Positions 5,511 through 7,588 of a stretch of DNA of 7,588 nucleotides are shown here, in pieces. Numbering within the stretch: the first letter of the stretch is position 1; every line of letters begins with the position of its first letter. A program made the translations under genes and the position numbers. Below the pieces are notes generated by a model. That model searched no databases, was not told the DNA's origin, and saw only the letters and a program-made list of their open reading frames with translations. Origin of the DNA: Halomonas sp. (GTDB lineage: Bacteria; Pseudomonadota; Gammaproteobacteria; Pseudomonadales; Halomonadaceae); contig SKVX01000230.1 in assembly GCA_007129225.1 (NCBI GenBank), forward strand, positions 1 through 7,588, given 5' to 3'.

Positions 5511-6884
5511 TCAAAGTCCTGTCAGGATAGCCGTGGCGATGCTGAAGTAGATCAAGACCCCACAGGCATCGATAAGCGTGGTCACCAATGGCGCCGAGGC
5601 GGTGGCCGGGTCCCAGCCTACCCGGTTGAGCAGGAACGGGAGGCACATTCCCAGCAGGCTGCCGAACAACACGATGACCACCATGCTCATGGCTACTACC
5701 ATGGCGACTGCCTCACCCCCACGCATCACGCCGATGGGGGCAACCGCCAGCGCCATGGTCAGACCCAGGGCTCCGGCTACCATAAGTTCGCGACCGAGTA
5801 GCTTGCCCCAGTCCTTGACCCCTACGTCACCAGTGGCCATGCCGCGCACCATCAGGGTCGCGGCCTGCGCACCCGCGTTACCGCCACTGCCGATCAAGAG
5901 CGGCAGGAAGAACACCAGCGCCACCTGGGCGGCAATGGTGTCTTCGAAGTAGGCGATGCCGGCGCCGGAGAAGAGGTTGGCAAAGACCAGCAGTACTAGC
6001 CACGTCACCCGCTTGCGATAGAGACTCCAGATCGGTACGCGGCTGACGCCATCCTCCAGTTGGCCGATGGACATCCCCTTGTGGAAATCCTCGGTGGCCT
6101 CAGATTCCGCCACATCCATGGCATCATCGTGGGTGACGATGCCCACCAGCCGCTCATCGTGATCGATTACCGGCATGGCCAGCAGATCGTAACGCGATAT
6201 CAGCCGGGCGACCTCCTCCTGCTCCTCGTCCACCGAGATGCTGATCACATCCTTGATCATCAGGTCATCGACCTGGGCGCCGGGTCTGGCCACCATCAGC
6301 TGGCGCAACGACATGGTGCCCGCCAGCCTCCCATCTCCGTCGATGATATAGAGCTGATAGACGGTCTCGGCGTCCGGTGCGGTCTGGCGCACCCGCATCA
6401 TTGCCTTGGATACCGTCATGCCGCTGGGGATAGCGACATAGTCCGAGGTCATGATCGCCCCGGCGGTGCCCTCTTCGTAGCTTGCCAGTCGCTTGAGGTC
6501 CTCGCGTTCCTGGCGTGCCATCCGACGCAGCAGCGTCTCGCGACGATCTTCACCCAGCAGGTTGAACAGGTCGGCCCGCTCATCCGACCCCATCTCCTCG
6601 AGAATCAACAGCAGCATGTCGTCGGAGATCGCCTCGGCGACCTCCAACTGCTCATCACCCGGCAGGTAGCCGAGCACATTGGCTCGACGCTCGATCGGAA
6701 GACAATCCAGCAATCCCAGCACGAGGGGAAGGCCATCCTCCTCCTCGACGATATCCTCCAGGATCTCCGCCAGGTCGGCGGCACGCAGCTCGGGCAGCAG
6801 CTCATCGAGATGCTCCCTTTGCTCATTCTGCAGTGCCTCCAAAAGCGTATTTTTTTGTTCCTGAAGCGTTTCGTTCAGTGACAT
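5511..6884 (-). CDS. mgtE: Magnesium transporter MgtE with CBS domains
   Basis: MgtE is a homodimeric Mg2+ channel in the inner membrane, gated by cytosolic Mg2+ binding to its N and CBS domains. The 457-aa protein has the standard order: a helical, acidic N domain (about 1-135), CBS1 (about 144-203, starting AGAIMTSDYV), CBS2 (about 208-265, with AMPVIDHDERLVGIVTHDD), a connecting helix, then five hydrophobic helices from about 292. The membrane domain keeps GGNAGAQAATLMVRG (334-348) and PLVTTLIDACGVLIYF (432-447), in which D439 matches the pore aspartate of Thermus thermophilus MgtE. I start at 6884 because AGGAG (6891-6895) is 6 bases upstream. The ATG at 6890 directly touches that sequence and is unlikely to be used. 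It lies between the atp terminator and the convergent small membrane gene, as its own transcription unit. Confidence 0.96.
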   Translation of the reverse strand: MSLNETLQEQKNTLLEALQNEQREHLDELLPELRAADLAEILEDIVEEEDGLPLVLGLLDCLPIERRANVLGYLPGDEQLEVAEAISDDMLLLILEEMGSDERADLFNLLGEDRRETLLRRMARQEREDLKRLASYEEGTAGAIMTSDYVAIPSGMTVSKAMMRVRQTAPDAETVYQLYIIDGDGRLAGTMSLRQLMVARPGAQVDDLMIKDVISISVDEEQEEVARLISRYDLLAMPVIDHDERLVGIVTHDDAMDVAESEATEDFHKGMSIGQLEDGVSRVPIWSLYRKRVTWLVLLVFANLFSGAGIAYFEDTIAAQVALVFFLPLLIGSGGNAGAQAATLMVRGMATGDVGVKDWGKLLGRELMVAGALGLTMALAVAPIGVMRGGEAVAMVVAMSMVVIVLFGSLLGMCLPFLLNRVGWDPATASAPLVTTLIDACGVLIYFSIATAILTGL

Positions 6885-6890
6885 GGGCAT

Positions 6891-6895
6891 CTCCT
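6891..6895 (-). promoter_or_regulatory. mgtE ribosome-binding site that decides the start
   Basis: The minus strand reads AGGAGATGCCCATGTCA. The first ATG has no spacer from AGGAG and the second has 6 bases. The second, at 6884-6882, is therefore the probable start, and the protein begins MSLNETL. Confidence 0.7.
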
Positions 6896-6906
6896 GGCGC
6901 CGCCAC

Positions 6907-6923
6907 GAAAGTCGATGACTTTC
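6907..6923 (-). repeat. Small hairpin in the mgtE 5' leader
   Basis: GAAAGTC (6907-6913) and GACTTTC (6917-6923) are perfect complements around a 3-base loop. In RNA this would form a 7-bp stem about 22 bases upstream of the mgtE start, just before the ribosome-binding site. It has no T-tract and does not resemble the large M-box Mg2+ riboswitch. It may modulate translation or simply serve as an operator dyad. Confidence 0.45.
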
Positions 6924-6976
6924 ACCAGCTCGGGGCGGATGAGGACGTTTCGGGAGCGACCCGAGGCATGGGCGAC

Positions 6977-6985
6977 ATCATAGCA
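6977..6985 (-). promoter_or_regulatory. Candidate extended -10 promoter for mgtE
   Basis: The minus strand reads TGCTATGAT, a TGn extension followed by a -10 differing from TATAAT at one base. The best -35 at 18 bases, TTCGAG, matches poorly and lies inside the right arm of the atp terminator stem. Extended -10 promoters can work without a -35. Transcription would start near 6970, giving a leader of about 85 bases containing the hairpin at 6907-6923. Confidence 0.45.
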
Positions 6986-6991
6986 GAGACG

Positions 6992-7026
6992 AAAACGCCC
7001 CTCGAACAGTGTTCGAGGGGCGTTTT
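6992..7026 (-). terminator. Intrinsic terminator of the ATP synthase operon
   Basis: Two 16-base arms, 6992-7007 and 7011-7026, are perfect complements around a 3-base loop. The arms run AAAACGCCCCTCGAAC and its complement, so on the minus strand a GC-rich stem ends in TTTT. It begins 18 bases after the atpC stop. The same symmetry would also stop plus-strand transcription, but no plus-strand gene ends there. Confidence 0.9.
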
Positions 7027-7044
7027 ACACGGTAAGGGCCCGGT

Positions 7045-7473
7045 TCAGCCCTTGCCGGCCTTCTTGCGCAGCTGCTGGATGGTACGCAGCTGTGCCACGG
7101 CTTCCGCGAGTTCGGCGGCGGCGCGGGTGTAATCCAGCTCCGACGACTTGTCGTTGAACGCCTTCAGCGCATGCTGACGGGCTTCCTCGGCGGCGGCCTC
7201 ATCGAGGTCACCGGCCCGTGAAGCCGCATCGGCGAGGATGGTGACCACGTCCGGCTGCACTTCCAGGAAGCCGCCGGAGACGTAGAAGTTCTCTTCCGCG
7301 CCACCGTCGTGGATCACCCGAATCGGACCTGGCTGAAGCTCGGTCAGCAGCGGGGCGTGCCCGGGCAGGATGCCCAGGTCGCCCATCATGCCGGATGCGA
7401 CGAGCTGCTCGATTTCACCCGAGAAGATCGCCTCTTCGGCGCTGACGATGTTGCACTTGAAGCTGTTCGCCAT
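7045..7473 (-). CDS. atpC: F1Fo ATP synthase subunit epsilon
   Basis: Subunit epsilon is part of the central stalk of the F1 sector. It links gamma to the c-ring and inhibits ATP hydrolysis through its C-terminal helices. The 142-aa length is normal (E. coli 139). The N-terminal beta-sandwich (about 1-86) shows the family signatures GDLGILPGHAPLLTEL (31-46) and FYVSGGFLEVQPDVVTILAD (63-82). The C-terminal helical hairpin (about 88-142) is rich in alanine, glutamate and arginine and ends RKKAGKG. The start at 7473 has a GGGGGA ribosome-binding site about 9 bases upstream. It follows atpD by 25 bases on the same strand and is the last gene before the terminator, the usual end of an atp operon. 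Confidence 0.97.
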   Translation of the reverse strand: MANSFKCNIVSAEEAIFSGEIEQLVASGMMGDLGILPGHAPLLTELQPGPIRVIHDGGAEENFYVSGGFLEVQPDVVTILADAASRAGDLDEAAAEEARQHALKAFNDKSSELDYTRAAAELAEAVAQLRTIQQLRKKAGKG

Positions 7474-7498
7474 AGCGAAGTCCCCCTGGTGGACGGCC

Positions 7499-7588
7499 TT
7501 ACTTCATCTGGTTGGCTTTCTCGACGGCCTCGTCAATGCTGCCCACCATGTAGAAGGCCTGCTCCGGCAGATCGTCGTATTCGCCACC
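7499..7588 (-). CDS. atpD: F1Fo ATP synthase subunit beta, C-terminal end, cut by window edge
   Basis: Only the last 29 residues and the TAA stop (7501-7499) are inside the window. The translation reads GGEYDDLPEQAFYMVGSIDEAVEKANQMK. The LPEQAFYMVG-IDEAVEKA segment is the highly conserved C-terminus of the catalytic beta subunit. The order atpD-atpC with a 25-base gap is the standard arrangement. The nucleotide-binding domain lies beyond the right edge. Confidence 0.97.
   Translation of the reverse strand, partial: GGEYDDLPEQAFYMVGSIDEAVEKANQMK

Noticed and set aside
6060..6881. 273-codon plus-strand frame opposite mgtE
   Set aside because: Antisense to the N and CBS domains of MgtE, with a His/Gln/Leu-rich product and no plausible ribosome-binding site or domain.
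6885..6991. M-box Mg2+ riboswitch upstream of mgtE
   Set aside because: The leader is only about 85 bases from the likely start site and has one 7-bp hairpin. The conserved M-box multi-helix structure and an anti-terminator are not visible.
1..7588. Defence island, prophage, insertion sequence or CRISPR array
   Set aside because: Every kilobase-scale region is accounted for by housekeeping or transport genes. No transposase, integrase, direct-repeat array or target-site duplication is seen.

Overview
This window is ordinary-looking chromosomal DNA from a high-GC gammaproteobacterium. The AtpC, UppP, GlmU and MgtE proteins and the high-GC codon use look most like the halophilic Halomonadaceae (Halomonas or Chromohalobacter type). 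That placement is inferred from protein recognition and was not tested by a search. I see no mobile element, CRISPR array, tRNA, rRNA, phage or defence gene.

Layout from the right, where most transcription enters on the minus strand. The 3' end of atpD (7499-7588) and all of atpC (7045-7473) close the F1Fo ATP synthase operon, which ends at a perfect 16-bp hairpin terminator (6992-7026). Next come mgtE, a CBS-regulated Mg2+ channel/transporter (5511-6884, minus), and on the plus strand a cation diffusion facilitator (CDF) gene (4100-5257) followed by a small unlisted gene for a 37-residue single-span membrane protein (5346-5459). A gene-free divergent region (3663-4099) separates the CDF gene from a minus-strand run: uppP (2865-3662), a lipoprotein ApbE-type flavin transferase gene (1756-2820), glmU (309-1676) and the start of glmS (1-298, truncated by the window edge).

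Functionally, GlmS makes glucosamine-6-phosphate and GlmU converts glucosamine-1-phosphate into UDP-GlcNAc. UppP regenerates the undecaprenyl phosphate carrier that moves the UDP-GlcNAc-derived cell-wall precursors. Three of the four genes in the left-hand run therefore serve envelope precursor supply, and ApbE flavinylates exported proteins. The middle part handles divalent metals: MgtE brings in Mg2+ and the CDF protein exports Zn2+/Fe2+-type ions. In E. coli atpC is followed directly by glmU-glmS. Here the same ends are present, but a metal-transport and envelope block lies between them.

Most of the window is well explained. The items worth a second look are the 37-aa membrane protein with its dyad-containing promoter region, the roughly 90-residue extra C-terminal domain on the CDF protein, and the cassette between atpC and glmU. 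Smaller points are the compact terminator/promoter junction at mgtE and the dyad symmetry in the uppP leader. The obvious reading frame starts for uppP, apbE, mgtE and the CDF gene were each shortened using ribosome-binding sites and family conservation.
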